Positions 18,191 through 27,823 of a DNA stretch of 64,000 bases are shown here, in pieces (the stretch's first letter is position 1; each line of letters starts with the position of its first letter). A program made the translations under genes and the position numbers. Origin of the DNA: Butyricimonas muris (GTDB lineage: Bacteria > Bacteroidota > Bacteroidia > Bacteroidales > Marinifilaceae); NCBI RefSeq assembly GCF_046365375.1, contig NZ_JBKEIT010000013.1:62001-126000 (forward strand). The letters run 5' to 3'. The notes under the pieces are model-generated. The model had not been told where the DNA came from. It was given only the letters and a program-made list of their open reading frames with translations, and ran no database searches.

Positions 18191-18252
18191 TTCAGTTCAT
18201 TTTATACAATACAAAACATACTTTTTTCAATTACGGCAATGTGTTCCTCAAC

Positions 18253-18275
18253 GGAAGAGAGTTTGACTCTCTTCC
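18253..18275 (-). promoter_or_regulatory. Hairpin between lipoprotein and thioredoxin genes, locus 2
   Basis: A perfect 9-bp stem, GGAAGAGAG (18253-18261) against CTCTCTTCC (18267-18275), with loop TTTGA. It lies 34 nt after the lipoprotein stop. On the minus strand no T-run follows, so an RNA processing or stability element is as likely as a terminator. Confidence 0.45.
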
Positions 18276-18309
18276 ATTAATAGTAACACTCTATGAATAA
18301 ACGAATAAT

Positions 18310-19206
18310 CTATATAGAAACCCCTATTTCCTTCAATACCGACACTATAATTCTATATTTGGTCATCACGGCATCAAATGCACCGTACGACGCTTCGAAC
18401 TCTTCCGGCGTAGAAGTAAATATCGCACTGATATACATTCCGACATCCTGAGTTTCCGTGGGCATATTACCATAATCATAAGGATTCGGGTCTTTCAAGA
18501 AACCGACAGTTCTCGGATCAGAGAACCCGTAAGTATTATAAAAACGCCACCCATTACAACCATACAAATCTGCCTGCGTGTAGCAGCCGCGTGTCGTCTG
18601 ATAGAACACTGCCAGTTCTTCAGCATAAGCAGCGATCGGCGTGGCAAGGACTGCATTAAGAACAGCTCCTTTCATGTTCAGCCGTTCCGCATCGCTCATG
18701 TCCCCAAATTCGGTAACACGGGAAATCAGCACGGTGTTCAATCCTTTGAAAGCCTCCTTGCTTGTTGCCGGATTATAGGGCGTTAAAGATTTCAACAACA
18801 AGAAACTGCGAATTTTAATACTCTCGGGCAGAACAGGCACGATTTCTTCACGCAGGAATTCAAGCCCGTCGACAACATTTTCTCTCGGACATAACTCGTA
18901 AGCCGAAAACGGATTAGGAGTTTCCGTTCCCCCCAACGCTGATGCACCGAACTGTAAAATTTCGTAATGTGTATAAGAATTACCCCAGTTGTCGACGCGG
19001 GTTTCTTGCCCGATCGTATCGTTATAGAACACGGGAATCCCCGTTTCCACGTAGAATTGATAAATCGCCCGGTCGACAGGATCATCCGAATTTTCAATCG
19101 TGAACCAATCTTTACCGAGGTTGGAAGGCGTCAAATTATCTTCCTTGTCACACGCCGTGAATAACACGGACAAAAGCAATACATAAAGGAATTTATTCTT
19201 TCTCAT
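18310..19206 (-). CDS. SusD-linked lipoprotein, metallopeptidase-like fold without HExxH, locus 2
   Basis: A lipoprotein of 298 residues with lipobox LFTAC. The ATG at 19206 sits 2 nt after the SusD stop; a TTG at 19212 is the only longer choice. Like the proteins at 5096 and 32561 it has an early IYQFYVETGIPVFYN segment and a C-terminal EEFEASYGAFDAVMTKYRI block that ends in a short GVSI. No HExxH is present; the matching region reads AERLNMKGAVLNAVLATPI. Four cysteines beyond the lipid-bearing one (in ELCPRE, RGCY, YGCNG) are possible disulfides, which fits the thioredoxins encoded next door. Function unknown; probably the third surface component of the SusCD complex. Confidence 0.55.
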   Translation of the reverse strand: MRKNKFLYVLLLSVLFTACDKEDNLTPSNLGKDWFTIENSDDPVDRAIYQFYVETGIPVFYNDTIGQETRVDNWGNSYTHYEILQFGASALGGTETPNPFSAYELCPRENVVDGLEFLREEIVPVLPESIKIRSFLLLKSLTPYNPATSKEAFKGLNTVLISRVTEFGDMSDAERLNMKGAVLNAVLATPIAAYAEELAVFYQTTRGCYTQADLYGCNGWRFYNTYGFSDPRTVGFLKDPNPYDYGNMPTETQDVGMYISAIFTSTPEEFEASYGAFDAVMTKYRIIVSVLKEIGVSI

Positions 19207-19208
19207 AA

Positions 19209-20801
19209 TCAATCTCTTTGAAGTTCTCTATTCGGGCGAATCTCGTTCTGGAGTTCTCCCCGGTTAAATTCAATAGCATAGTTCGGAATCGGAATCATCC
19301 AAGCCGCACGATCTCGCGTGTAAGCATTCAACTCGTAATAACCGTTTTCATACCAAGTTCGTGAATTTGCTTCATAAGCATTATTCCGGTGACGAATAGT
19401 GAAATTATCCGGCAGAGGGTGAATACTGTTCACGGCATAGCGTCGCAAATCAAACCAACGATGTCCCTCGAAGCAAAGCTCCCGACGACGTTCATCGCGG
19501 ATAAAGTCAATCAATGACCCACCCGTTTCCGTTACCGACGGAGCTACCGCGAATCGTTTGGAACGCAATTTTTCCAACTCGGTTTTCGCGTCCCCATCCC
19601 GGTTCAACATCGCCAATGCCTCTGCCTTATTCAAAATCACTTCCGGCAAACGAATCAAAAAATCCGCCCCAATCTCGTCATTATCATTATAATCCGTCCA
19701 CGTCTTATACTTATCGGGAATAGCCGCGTACAAAGAATTCTTGAAAAAAGCGGTTCTGCGCAAATCCCCATCGCCATAACATCTCAACAGCTCCTCGGAC
19801 ACTTGGTACGAAAACGCTTGCTCCGGATATGTATAATCCGGATTCGGATTATTCCAATCGGTCGAAGAATTCAAGAATGTCGAAACAACAGCATTCCCCC
19901 CCTGCGTGAAAATCGTTTCGGGCGATGTCCATGAAATCACGTTTTTCCCATCTGTCCAACTGTTCAAATCCATCACCGAATAAGCCCCCGACATTGCCTC
20001 GTCTGCGGCGGCAATACATGCCTCATATTCTTCCATATACAAATACACTCTCGACAACAGCGCGTTGGCGGCAACTTCCCCAACCCGCAATGTCGAAGAA
20101 GGTATTATACCTTCCAGACAAACAGTTGCACGTTTAAGATCCGTGACTATCTGCGAATACACCGCTTCCACCGAACTACGGCTAAAATATTTATCCTCTA
20201 TATGTTCCGTGATTTTTAAAGGCACTCCGGCATCACGGGACGCGGTAGCTTTGCTATAAGGCATCCCGTAGATATTTACCAACAGGAAATAATAACCTGC
20301 CCGAAGAAAACGCGCCTCGCCTTCCACCCTGTTCAACAACTCGATATCCTCTTCTTTCGAACGAAATTCGTCCGCCATGTAAATGATGGAATTCAATACC
20401 CCTATACTCTTGTAAAACCGTTCCCAATCATTATCCCTGTACTGGTCGTTCTCCAAAGTCAAAAACGGGTCGGAACCCCAATGATAGAAAGAACCCAGTA
20501 CATTACGCGGGTAATTCGAAGTGTAAGGGAATACCCCCTCCACGAATTCCTCCGCATCATCATCCATCACGTGCAACCACGGGTAATTCATGGTAAGCCC
20601 GCTACTGAAACTCATCGTTTCCTGAGTACTGGAAGTAAGGTTCGGCGTTTGCATAAAACATTCACCTCTAAGCAACTCGTCCAAATCCTGCGCCGTGGTT
20701 GCATATCGTTGATTCTGCGAATATTCTTCCAAAAAATCACCGCAAGAGCCAAGACCAAGGGCAAGCACCCCGAATATATAAATTAAAACTCTTTTTTTCA
20801 T
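19209..20801 (-). CDS. SusD/RagB-family lipoprotein, locus 2
   Basis: A 530-residue surface lipoprotein. Signal peptide with lipobox GLGSC, then GDFLEE as in most SusD proteins. It carries the SusD helical core (GEARFLRAGYYFLLVNIYGMPYS reading as the usual block, and LLSRVYLYMEEYEACIAAAD) and the C-terminal DERRRELCFEGHRWFDLRR hallmark. It starts 10 nt after the SusC stop. It pairs with the SusC of locus 2 in a pedal-bin type uptake complex at the outer membrane. The ligand is unknown. Confidence 0.93.
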   Translation of the reverse strand: MKKRVLIYIFGVLALGLGSCGDFLEEYSQNQRYATTAQDLDELLRGECFMQTPNLTSSTQETMSFSSGLTMNYPWLHVMDDDAEEFVEGVFPYTSNYPRNVLGSFYHWGSDPFLTLENDQYRDNDWERFYKSIGVLNSIIYMADEFRSKEEDIELLNRVEGEARFLRAGYYFLLVNIYGMPYSKATASRDAGVPLKITEHIEDKYFSRSSVEAVYSQIVTDLKRATVCLEGIIPSSTLRVGEVAANALLSRVYLYMEEYEACIAAADEAMSGAYSVMDLNSWTDGKNVISWTSPETIFTQGGNAVVSTFLNSSTDWNNPNPDYTYPEQAFSYQVSEELLRCYGDGDLRRTAFFKNSLYAAIPDKYKTWTDYNDNDEIGADFLIRLPEVILNKAEALAMLNRDGDAKTELEKLRSKRFAVAPSVTETGGSLIDFIRDERRRELCFEGHRWFDLRRYAVNSIHPLPDNFTIRHRNNAYEANSRTWYENGYYELNAYTRDRAAWMIPIPNYAIEFNRGELQNEIRPNRELQRD

Positions 20802-20811
20802 CGCTCAAATT

Positions 20812-23800
20812 TTAGAAAGTGATACTAAGATTACACGAGTAAGTCGGACGTACCGAAAGATTTACACTCGGCGACGAACCGGACTGGGTAGGATCCTGTC
20901 CCCGCAATTTTTTATGGGCTATCGTGAACAAGTTCGTTCCCGTCAAGTTGATATAGGCAGACTTAAGACCTAATTTCTTGCAAAACCGATCATCCACGTT
21001 GTAACGGAAAGAAAGCGACGATAAGCGCAAGTAATTTCCACTTACCACCCGGATGTCCGAATTGTCATACATCTCGTAAATATTAGATGCAATTGTATGT
21101 GTCACATTCGGTCCGCTATTCCACCATGGATTAGTATGGGCTCCCGCAACTGTATTCAACGCAGGAATATTGGTATAATTCTCGTCACCCGGCTTTCTCC
21201 AACGATTTACAAATTCACGCCGCAAATTGCTTGACGGATTGGGGTTGGTTGTCCCGTATTCGGTACACAATTTCAACAAACGAATTTTATTACCCAAACT
21301 ATAAGCCAGATTAAACGATAAACCGAAATTCCGATACCCGAAATAATTCGAGATTCCCCCTTGCAGGTAAGGCTCACGCCGTCCTGATCTCTCCATTACC
21401 TCCAAAAAGACATCTTCCCGTTCCATATTGTTATATTTCTTGCTCAGCTCATCCTGCAATTCATCCTCCGCCCCGTAAAAAATAGGAGAACCGTCTACCG
21501 GACTCAATCCTTTAAAGCGATATGAATAGAATGTATTCAAAGGCTCCCCGGCAATATCCACGTCACCGGTCAACATATCAGTATACTCGATCTCATCCCG
21601 CAACACGTTATTCCGGTTATTTATCGCACTATTTACCAATTCATTCAACACCTGCCCCAACTGAGGATCTATGCGCCAAACAAACCCTCTCTTCCCGCCA
21701 TCCAGCCCGGCACGATTGATCGGGGTAAAATTCAAACTCACCTCTATTCCCTTATTTACAAGCGTCCCGCTATTTACCACGTATTGCTTGGTTCCATTGA
21801 TTTCGGAAATAGTCTTGGTCAAAAATGCATCCCGTGTCTTTTTATAATAGTATGAAACCGAACCGTTAATCTTGTTTTTCAAAAGCGAAAAATCCAATGT
21901 AACGTTCGTGGAGGCTGTCTTTTCCCATCTTAAATCAGGATTCGGGTAATGGGCTACCTTCGAATTAAACTCACCGTATTTCCCTGAATAGTCAATATCT
22001 TGCCTAATAATCATATTCGGGGTCTGGTTACTCAACATATTCCCCTGATAACCGAAAGAACCCCTTAATGCGATGTCATCCACCCAATCAACAGATTTCA
22101 AAATATCCTGCTTCACGTTCCAACGACCGGACAACGCCCAAATCGGCATCATTCGATCATTTGCCCGTGACCCGAACAAATTGGACGCCTCCCCTCGAAT
22201 ATGCAAATTCAACATATAGCGGTTGTCATAATCGTACCCGGCCATCGCGTACCACGCTACCGAATTCGTCAAATTTTCCGTGATAACCCCTAAAGCATTG
22301 GCACTTGCCATAAATTGGTTATAATATCCCGTGTAAGTCTGGGGAATAGAAGAAAACAATTTACCCCGATCTCTATGATACCCACGACGTGTAATATTGA
22401 AACCATCGTATCTTTGAGAATTCAATTCCAAACCGGCAGAACCACTCACGTTATGCTTACCCTCTTTTCCCACGTTCTTGACGTAATTTGCTTGCACCCG
22501 GGCCATCCAGCTGGTATTGCGCACCTCACTTTTCCGCAATTCACCACCGATAGGACACAAGTCATTCCGTTCCGTCTGGTCGGCACGTAACTTGTGCACG
22601 TAATAGGTATCCTCCGTGAAATAAATCTCTTGATTCGTGTTGCTTACCGCGTAAGATAATGTTCCCTCCAGTTTTAAATCATCGATAACGTTGTAACCGA
22701 TATGTGCCTGCATATTAATAGCGCTTCCCTTGGTTTTATCCCCGGAATTATCCATTTCGTTCAACACGTTGAAATTAAACACCGGCATAGTGCTACCTGT
22801 CCGCTGATAAAAATAACGGGAACCATCGGGATTAAAAGCCGGAACGGCACGACTCATATTATAAGCATAATCCAAAACGCCTAATTCCGAAGGATTGTAA
22901 TCACGGCTCGATACATTTCCCTGAAGTTGGAAGCGTGCAGTAAAACGCTCGTAATTAGCCGTCAAGTTCAACGTCGTTGAATAGCGTTTGTTATTCTCGC
23001 CTTTTATAGCCCCGTTCTCATCGCTCATCCCGAGAGAAGCATAATAGCGGATATTGGTAGAACCACCCGACAGGCTTAACGTATGGTTATGTGAAAACAC
23101 ATCTTGACACACAATATCAAACCAATCCGTGTTCAATGTCTCGTAATACGAAACCAACCGGTTATACTCCTTATAATCAATCGCACCATTGTAATAATCT
23201 TGTACCACAGCCTCGTATCCTACCCAGCTATCCACATTGTTATAATAAACACCACGCTCTACCAACTCCCGGGAAACATCTACCCGCTCCTTTGAATTCA
23301 TCAGATATATAGCCCGGTCACTGTAACGCGGACGCCGTGTAAAAGAAGCCGTCCCGGAATAAGTCACGCTGGGAGGACCAGCCTTCCCTTTTTTCGTCGT
23401 GATCACAATCACCCCGTTACCTGCTTTAGCACCGTAGAGAGCCGTTGCCGAAGCATCCTTCAACACGTCGATTTGTTCTATATCGTTAGGATTCAATCCC
23501 GAAATGGCATTCCCCAACAGATTCACGAAGTCCAAGTCATTGATTTGTGCCGGATCCACGTTCACCGGATCGGTCAAAACCACCCCGTCCAGCACCCACA
23601 ACGGCTCCCTATTGCCCAGAACAGTCGAAGTACCCCGTATCCTCAATTTCGGTGCGGCACCCACCTGACCGGAGTTCTGCATGAAAATCATACCCGGAAT
23701 ACGTCCTTCCAACATCTGGTCGATGGTGTTCACTCCCGCAACCCTTATATCATCCATCTTGATGGTTTGCACGGCACTGGTCAATTTACGCTTATCAATA

Positions 23801-24459
23801 TTCTGATACCCGGTTCGCACGATCACTTCATCCAATTGTTCGGCTGATTCTTTCATGACAACACGAAGAGTATCCTGCCCCGTGTATTTCACTTCTTGTG
23901 TTTCCATCCCGATAAATGAAAAAAGCAACGATATATTCTCTGCTTTCGGTAAAGTCAACGAGAACGCTCCCTTTGTATCGGTAGCTGTCCCCAGCGTCAA
24001 ACCTTTCACGATAACAGTTACCCCGGGAAGCGGCTGTTTTTTCTCGTCCGTCACTTTTCCCGTGATACGTACGACTTCCTTTTTCTCGTCATTCCCTTTG
24101 CCCGATACAATAATAATCACACCTTGCTCCACGCGATAAGCCAAATTCACTTTCCCGAGAATCGCATCCAATACCTTCTCCAACTCCTCGTTCTCGAACT
24201 TCGCGGAAACATCTTTCACCTTTTCTAATTCGTTGTGATTAAAAAAGAATTTATAACCCGTCTGCTGGCGTAATTCTTGAATTACATCCAACATACTTAC
24301 ATTCTCGACATCCAAGTTCACCCGCTTCTGCGAGTAAGTTGCCGCCGAAACTTGTAATAGTAAGAGCACCGTAAAAAAACACGTCAGTTTCATCACTAAA
24401 ATCATTTTTTTTAGACATACCCACTTAGCGGGGTAGCCCTCGTTTCGATTTTTTTTCAT
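20812..24459 (-). CDS. SusC/RagA TonB-dependent transporter with STN domain, locus 2
   Basis: A 1215-residue transporter with a basic N-terminal extension before the signal peptide (about 20-44, ending AATYSQ). The STN domain is at about 47-120 (MLDVIQELRQQTGYKFFFNH), the CarboxypepD_reg-like domain at about 130-215, the plug at about 220-360 (ending GAKAGNGVIVITTKKG), and the barrel fills the rest. The domain order shows transport plus signalling to the FecR protein of this locus. The start reads ATG then eight A residues. The predicted extracellular loops differ from those of locus 1, so the substrates may differ (inference). Confidence 0.95.
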   Translation of the reverse strand: MKKNRNEGYPAKWVCLKKMILVMKLTCFFTVLLLLQVSAATYSQKRVNLDVENVSMLDVIQELRQQTGYKFFFNHNELEKVKDVSAKFENEELEKVLDAILGKVNLAYRVEQGVIIIVSGKGNDEKKEVVRITGKVTDEKKQPLPGVTVIVKGLTLGTATDTKGAFSLTLPKAENISLLFSFIGMETQEVKYTGQDTLRVVMKESAEQLDEVIVRTGYQNIDKRKLTSAVQTIKMDDIRVAGVNTIDQMLEGRIPGMIFMQNSGQVGAAPKLRIRGTSTVLGNREPLWVLDGVVLTDPVNVDPAQINDLDFVNLLGNAISGLNPNDIEQIDVLKDASATALYGAKAGNGVIVITTKKGKAGPPSVTYSGTASFTRRPRYSDRAIYLMNSKERVDVSRELVERGVYYNNVDSWVGYEAVVQDYYNGAIDYKEYNRLVSYYETLNTDWFDIVCQDVFSHNHTLSLSGGSTNIRYYASLGMSDENGAIKGENNKRYSTTLNLTANYERFTARFQLQGNVSSRDYNPSELGVLDYAYNMSRAVPAFNPDGSRYFYQRTGSTMPVFNFNVLNEMDNSGDKTKGSAINMQAHIGYNVIDDLKLEGTLSYAVSNTNQEIYFTEDTYYVHKLRADQTERNDLCPIGGELRKSEVRNTSWMARVQANYVKNVGKEGKHNVSGSAGLELNSQRYDGFNITRRGYHRDRGKLFSSIPQTYTGYYNQFMASANALGVITENLTNSVAWYAMAGYDYDNRYMLNLHIRGEASNLFGSRANDRMMPIWALSGRWNVKQDILKSVDWVDDIALRGSFGYQGNMLSNQTPNMIIRQDIDYSGKYGEFNSKVAHYPNPDLRWEKTASTNVTLDFSLLKNKINGSVSYYYKKTRDAFLTKTISEINGTKQYVVNSGTLVNKGIEVSLNFTPINRAGLDGGKRGFVWRIDPQLGQVLNELVNSAINNRNNVLRDEIEYTDMLTGDVDIAGEPLNTFYSYRFKGLSPVDGSPIFYGAEDELQDELSKKYNNMEREDVFLEVMERSGRREPYLQGGISNYFGYRNFGLSFNLAYSLGNKIRLLKLCTEYGTTNPNPSSNLRREFVNRWRKPGDENYTNIPALNTVAGAHTNPWWNSGPNVTHTIASNIYEMYDNSDIRVVSGNYLRLSSLSFRYNVDDRFCKKLGLKSAYINLTGTNLFTIAHKKLRGQDPTQSGSSPSVNLSVRPTYSCNLSITF

Positions 24460-24510
24460 ACATTTGTCTTGTTAATGTTAAGATTGATACAAAGATTAAC
24501 ACATTTTCAG

Positions 24511-24537
24511 CCGGCAGGTGGTCGCAACACCTTCCGG
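24511..24537 (-). promoter_or_regulatory. Hairpin in the FecR-SusC gap, locus 2
   Basis: A 10-bp stem with one mismatch, CCGGCAGGTG (24511-24520) against CACCTTCCGG (24528-24537), with a 7-nt loop GTCGCAA. It starts 10 nt after the FecR stop, the same place as the hairpins in loci 1, 3 and 4. The AGGTG/CACCT core and loop length match the locus 1 hairpin at 11256-11278. Confidence 0.5.
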
Positions 24538-24547
24538 TTTTTATTTA

Positions 24548-25699
24548 TTACATTTTTACAGTTATAGTATTATCCTTTACTTCAAAAACCACGTTTGTCG
24601 TCATGGATATAATATTCAATATGACCTCGCAGTTATTGTATTTTTCCAAGTCACCCGTGAAAACTAAATCCTTGACTCGCGGGTTTTGATAAAAAACTTT
24701 CACATCATACCAACGAGCCAGTTGTTTCATGATATTTTCCAATCTCTCGCCCTCGATAATCCATTTCCCCTCAGCCCATGCCGTGTAGATTTCCGTGTCT
24801 ACTTTCACGACATCCGCTTCTCGGGTTTCTTTATCGTAGGTTACTTGTTCTCCGGGAGTAATTACCAATGCATCCGGCATTCCTGTTCCTTGGAATGCTA
24901 CCTTCCCCTCTACCAGCGTGGTTTGCACGAATTCTTCATCGGGATACGCATTCACGTTAAACACCGTTCCCAAAACTTCGACCTCTCCATTTTCCGTTTC
25001 CACGATAAAAGGATGCCCCGTGTCCTTTACCACTTGAAATAAAGCCTCACCTTCCAATCGTACCCTTCTCTCTTTCCCGATAAACCTCTCCGGGAAACTC
25101 AATTTCGAATCGGAATTCAGTTTCACACTTGTCCCATCTGCCAATACCAAATTGTACTCACCTCCTCTTGGAATAACAAGTGTATTATATTCCTCTTTTT
25201 CCTGTTGCATATCTCGAGAGGTCACCATTTTTTGCTTGTACTCCTCAACCACCCGTTCCAAGACGGACGAATCGGTCAATGCAATTTGTTCTCCCGAATT
25301 AAATACTAAAAACGCTTTCATCGTACCCGGTTTCAACGGTTTATTCACGGCTACCGCCTCCGGCTGTTTTACCCGACTATCCGACATCCAATACGTGAAT
25401 CCCACCCCAAAAAGTATAAGCACCGCTGCTGCATACCCGATGACTTTCTTCCATAAAAATTTACGGGAAGACTTATCGGTATAAGTAACGAACTCCGCCC
25501 ACGCACCTTCCGAATCTACTTTCCGGGACTCCTCTCCCGTGTAGTACACGTCAAAGTAATGCTTCGCCTTCCGGTAATATTCCCGGTTCGCTTCATCCTC
25601 CGCAAGCCATTTCTCCACTAGCTGATTCTCCTCTTCCGAAGATTCATGCAATAGCCGTCGCACAATGATATCCCAATTTATATGCATCCTGTCTGTCAT
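24548..25699 (-). CDS. FecR-family anti-sigma factor, locus 2
   Basis: An inner-membrane anti-sigma factor of 383 residues from the ATG at 25699; a GTG at 25720 is a longer alternative. The ATG is preferred because it keeps the conserved box 41 nt upstream, as in the other loci. It has a cytoplasmic helical part, one membrane segment (VIGYAAAVLILFGVGFTYW), the FecR domain (RGGEYNLVLADGTSVKLNS, GEALFQVVKDT) and a C-terminal DUF4974 part with LARWYDVKVFYQ. It controls the sigma factor encoded 96 nt upstream and should receive the signal from the STN domain of the locus 2 SusC. Confidence 0.92.
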   Translation of the reverse strand: MTDRMHINWDIIVRRLLHESSEEENQLVEKWLAEDEANREYYRKAKHYFDVYYTGEESRKVDSEGAWAEFVTYTDKSSRKFLWKKVIGYAAAVLILFGVGFTYWMSDSRVKQPEAVAVNKPLKPGTMKAFLVFNSGEQIALTDSSVLERVVEEYKQKMVTSRDMQQEKEEYNTLVIPRGGEYNLVLADGTSVKLNSDSKLSFPERFIGKERRVRLEGEALFQVVKDTGHPFIVETENGEVEVLGTVFNVNAYPDEEFVQTTLVEGKVAFQGTGMPDALVITPGEQVTYDKETREADVVKVDTEIYTAWAEGKWIIEGERLENIMKQLARWYDVKVFYQNPRVKDLVFTGDLEKYNNCEVILNIISMTTNVVFEVKDNTITVKM

Positions 25700-25739
25700 A
25701 GTTTCATCACAATTACACACCTAAGACACACAGGAATAA

Positions 25740-25750
25740 AAAACGGAGTA
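25740..25750 (-). promoter_or_regulatory. Conserved sigma/anti-sigma box, locus 2
   Basis: On the minus strand TACTCCGTTTT, preceded by a T8-G run (ATTTTTTTTG), 41 nt upstream of the FecR ATG. The same arrangement recurs in loci 3 and 4. Confidence 0.45.
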
Positions 25751-25795
25751 CAAAAAAAATGATTTTAACAAAAGATTTTTAAGCTCACGAACGCA

Positions 25796-26365
25796 TTACC
25801 CCTGCTGGAGCCATTCTATCAACAATAGAATCGGCACCAACTTCTCACGCAACATCCGGTATGCCCGTTGTACCTGAGTCTTTACCGTCGTTTCGGCAAT
25901 ATCCAATTGCTCGGCTATTTCCCGATTCTTCTTTCCTTCCACCACCTTCAACAAGATAATCTCTTTGCACCGATCCGGCAATGAGTCTAAGGCTTCTTGC
26001 AGACGCCGCTGTACTTCTTCATCAATCACAACATCTTCCGTCCCGGAAAACAATTGTGCTTCAAATAACTTATCGTTATGCTCATCCCGGATTTTACGAT
26101 CACGCAACACATTCAGACAGCGATTCCGCAAAGAGGTATAAAGATATGCTTTCAAAGAGGTCATCACCTGCAAGGTCTTCGCGTGATCCCAGATATAAAA
26201 AAATAAATCCTGTACCAGATCTTTCGCCTCCTCCTCGTCATACAAGTAACTCTCGGCAAATAAAACCATTTTAGCAAAATACTGCTCGTAAAGAAACCGA
26301 AACGCTTCCCGGTCACGCTTCTGCAGACGAATTAAAATATCGATTTCCTTATCTTCCATGTACAT
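25796..26365 (-). CDS. ECF RNA polymerase sigma factor, locus 2
   Basis: About 189 residues from the ATG at 26365 (26359 is equally possible). A GTG at 26413 would extend the frame, but a promoter match at 26379-26410 lies inside that extension, so the shorter start is preferred. Region 2 has AKDLVQDLFFYIWD and region 4 has LPDRCKEIILLKVVEGKKN with the helix-turn-helix IAEQLDIAETTVKTQVQRAY. It opens locus 2 and pairs with the FecR protein at 24548. Confidence 0.92.
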   Translation of the reverse strand: MYMEDKEIDILIRLQKRDREAFRFLYEQYFAKMVLFAESYLYDEEEAKDLVQDLFFYIWDHAKTLQVMTSLKAYLYTSLRNRCLNVLRDRKIRDEHNDKLFEAQLFSGTEDVVIDEEVQRRLQEALDSLPDRCKEIILLKVVEGKKNREIAEQLDIAETTVKTQVQRAYRMLREKLVPILLLIEWLQQG

Positions 26366-26378
26366 ATTACTATCACAG

Positions 26379-26410
26379 CAAAAATAAACGATATAATCGA
26401 GAAAAACAAC
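26379..26410 (-). promoter_or_regulatory. Promoter for the locus 2 sigma gene
   Basis: On the minus strand GTTG (26410-26407), 20 nt, TATTTTTG (26386-26379): full match at the -7 element, three of four at -33. It predicts a start near 26372 and supports the ATG at 26365 or 26359. Confidence 0.45.
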
Positions 26411-26435
26411 CACACCAGTAATTAGCTATAAAACA

Positions 26436-26473
26436 AATTACCTCATCGACAATTAATCATCGACGAGGTAATT
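26436..26473 (-). terminator. Terminator at the end of locus 3
   Basis: A 14-bp stem with one mismatch: AATTACCTCATCGA (26436-26449) against TCGACGAGGTAATT (26460-26473), with a 10-nt loop. It lies 22 nt past the stop of the last MutS-like gene. It separates locus 3 from the locus 2 promoter. Confidence 0.65.
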
Positions 26474-26494
26474 ATATCATCCGGAATATCCCCT

Positions 26495-27823
26495 TTACTT
26501 CACTTCCCGAATCAGCTCGACAATCCGCTCATTATTAATGATAATCATACCGTGCTTATCATTGGTTATTCCCGGTTCCAACTTATAGGTGTAAGTCGGT
26601 ACACTCCCGTTCATCACCGTGGGCAAGTAAGCAAAGGTTGCATTATCGCAATTTTTACCCAACTCATGACCGACCTCGATGATATGCGTCGAGATCATAA
26701 AGGAACAAGCGTGGCGCTTTGCCAAAGCCGAGGTCACGGCATACGTGGCATCATAAGCATCCTTGACATTCGTACCCTTGAAAAGTTCATCGAAGATCAC
26801 CACGAGTCGTTTGGAAAGGCTCACCTCGATAGCTACTTTCTTCACCCGAAGCACTTCCGCGTAAAAATGACTGTATCCCATGTTTATATTATCCGGCACA
26901 TTGATAGAGGTATACATCCCGTCCTGCACGGCAAAACGCATTTCACGGGCAGCCACGGGGAATCCCATGTGTGCCATATACACCGCGATACCGAAAGATT
27001 TCATCAGCGTGGACTTCCCCGCCATATTCGCTCCTGTCAGGAAAAAGATATTCTTCTGGCGGGTTATGGAAAGATCGTTGGAAACAGCCTTACGGATGCA
27101 GGGATGATGCAAACCTTTTATCTCGATAGATACCTCTCCCTCTTTCATGGCTTCCGCGAAACAGAAGTCATATTCACGAGCCACTCGTCCGACCACTATG
27201 TAAAGGTCTATCTCGCAGAAAAGGCCGAGTAACTCCTGCAACGGCTTGAGCCATACGCTCCGCAACAAACGGTCGACAGAAAACATCTGACCGAAACTCA
27301 AAGGTCGTGTCGTATCTTCCAACAACCGGGCAAAAGCCTTATTATCCAACAAATCCAATCCCCACTTCACTCGTTCTTCCAATGGATTGTCCGCTATATC
27401 TTCATTCACCCGCTCGAGAAACGCTTTGCTTTCACGCAAGAAATGAATAGTCGCTTCCATGCCGGCACGCCAGATGCCAAAATGCTCGTCTTTACTAATC
27501 AACTCCAAAGACTTCATTTTGCACAGCAACAACAAATTGACAAACCAAGATGTACGATCGGCATTCCCTATGTACTGGTCGATCTCTTCCAGTTCCTCGG
27601 AATCACCGGGAAATTCAAGGGCATGCGTTTTAAAATAACGGAAAATCGCTGTTCTCCGGTTTATCTCATCAGCATCCGTCAAGGGGTGGGCAAACATCTG
27701 ATCCATCAATCGTTCCGCCCCTCTGGTTACCAATCCGCCAAACAAGCTATAAACCGAATTACTGCTATACTTACCCAATATGTTCAAATCGTCCAAAGTC
27801 TGTTTATCCGTTTCAAAACTCAT
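26495..27823 (-). CDS. MutS-like ATPase without mismatch-recognition domain (second of a pair)
   Basis: A 442-residue protein built from the MutS core/lever domain (residues about 30-230, TRGAERLMDQMFAHPL near the start) and the MutS ATPase domain V. Walker A GANMAGKST is at 264-272, followed by the MutS block MGYSHFYAEVLRVKK, Walker B VVIFDE and the STHIIEVG switch. The N-terminal mismatch-binding and connector domains of true MutS (about 850 residues) are absent, as is any Smr nuclease domain of MutS2. It overlaps the upstream MutS-like gene by 4 nt (ATGA), so the two are translationally coupled and probably form a heterodimer. Why it sits behind an ABC exporter is unknown. Confidence 0.85.
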   Translation of the reverse strand: MSFETDKQTLDDLNILGKYSSNSVYSLFGGLVTRGAERLMDQMFAHPLTDADEINRRTAIFRYFKTHALEFPGDSEELEEIDQYIGNADRTSWFVNLLLLCKMKSLELISKDEHFGIWRAGMEATIHFLRESKAFLERVNEDIADNPLEERVKWGLDLLDNKAFARLLEDTTRPLSFGQMFSVDRLLRSVWLKPLQELLGLFCEIDLYIVVGRVAREYDFCFAEAMKEGEVSIEIKGLHHPCIRKAVSNDLSITRQKNIFFLTGANMAGKSTLMKSFGIAVYMAHMGFPVAAREMRFAVQDGMYTSINVPDNINMGYSHFYAEVLRVKKVAIEVSLSKRLVVIFDELFKGTNVKDAYDATYAVTSALAKRHACSFMISTHIIEVGHELGKNCDNATFAYLPTVMNGSVPTYTYKLEPGITNDKHGMIIINNERIVELIREVK

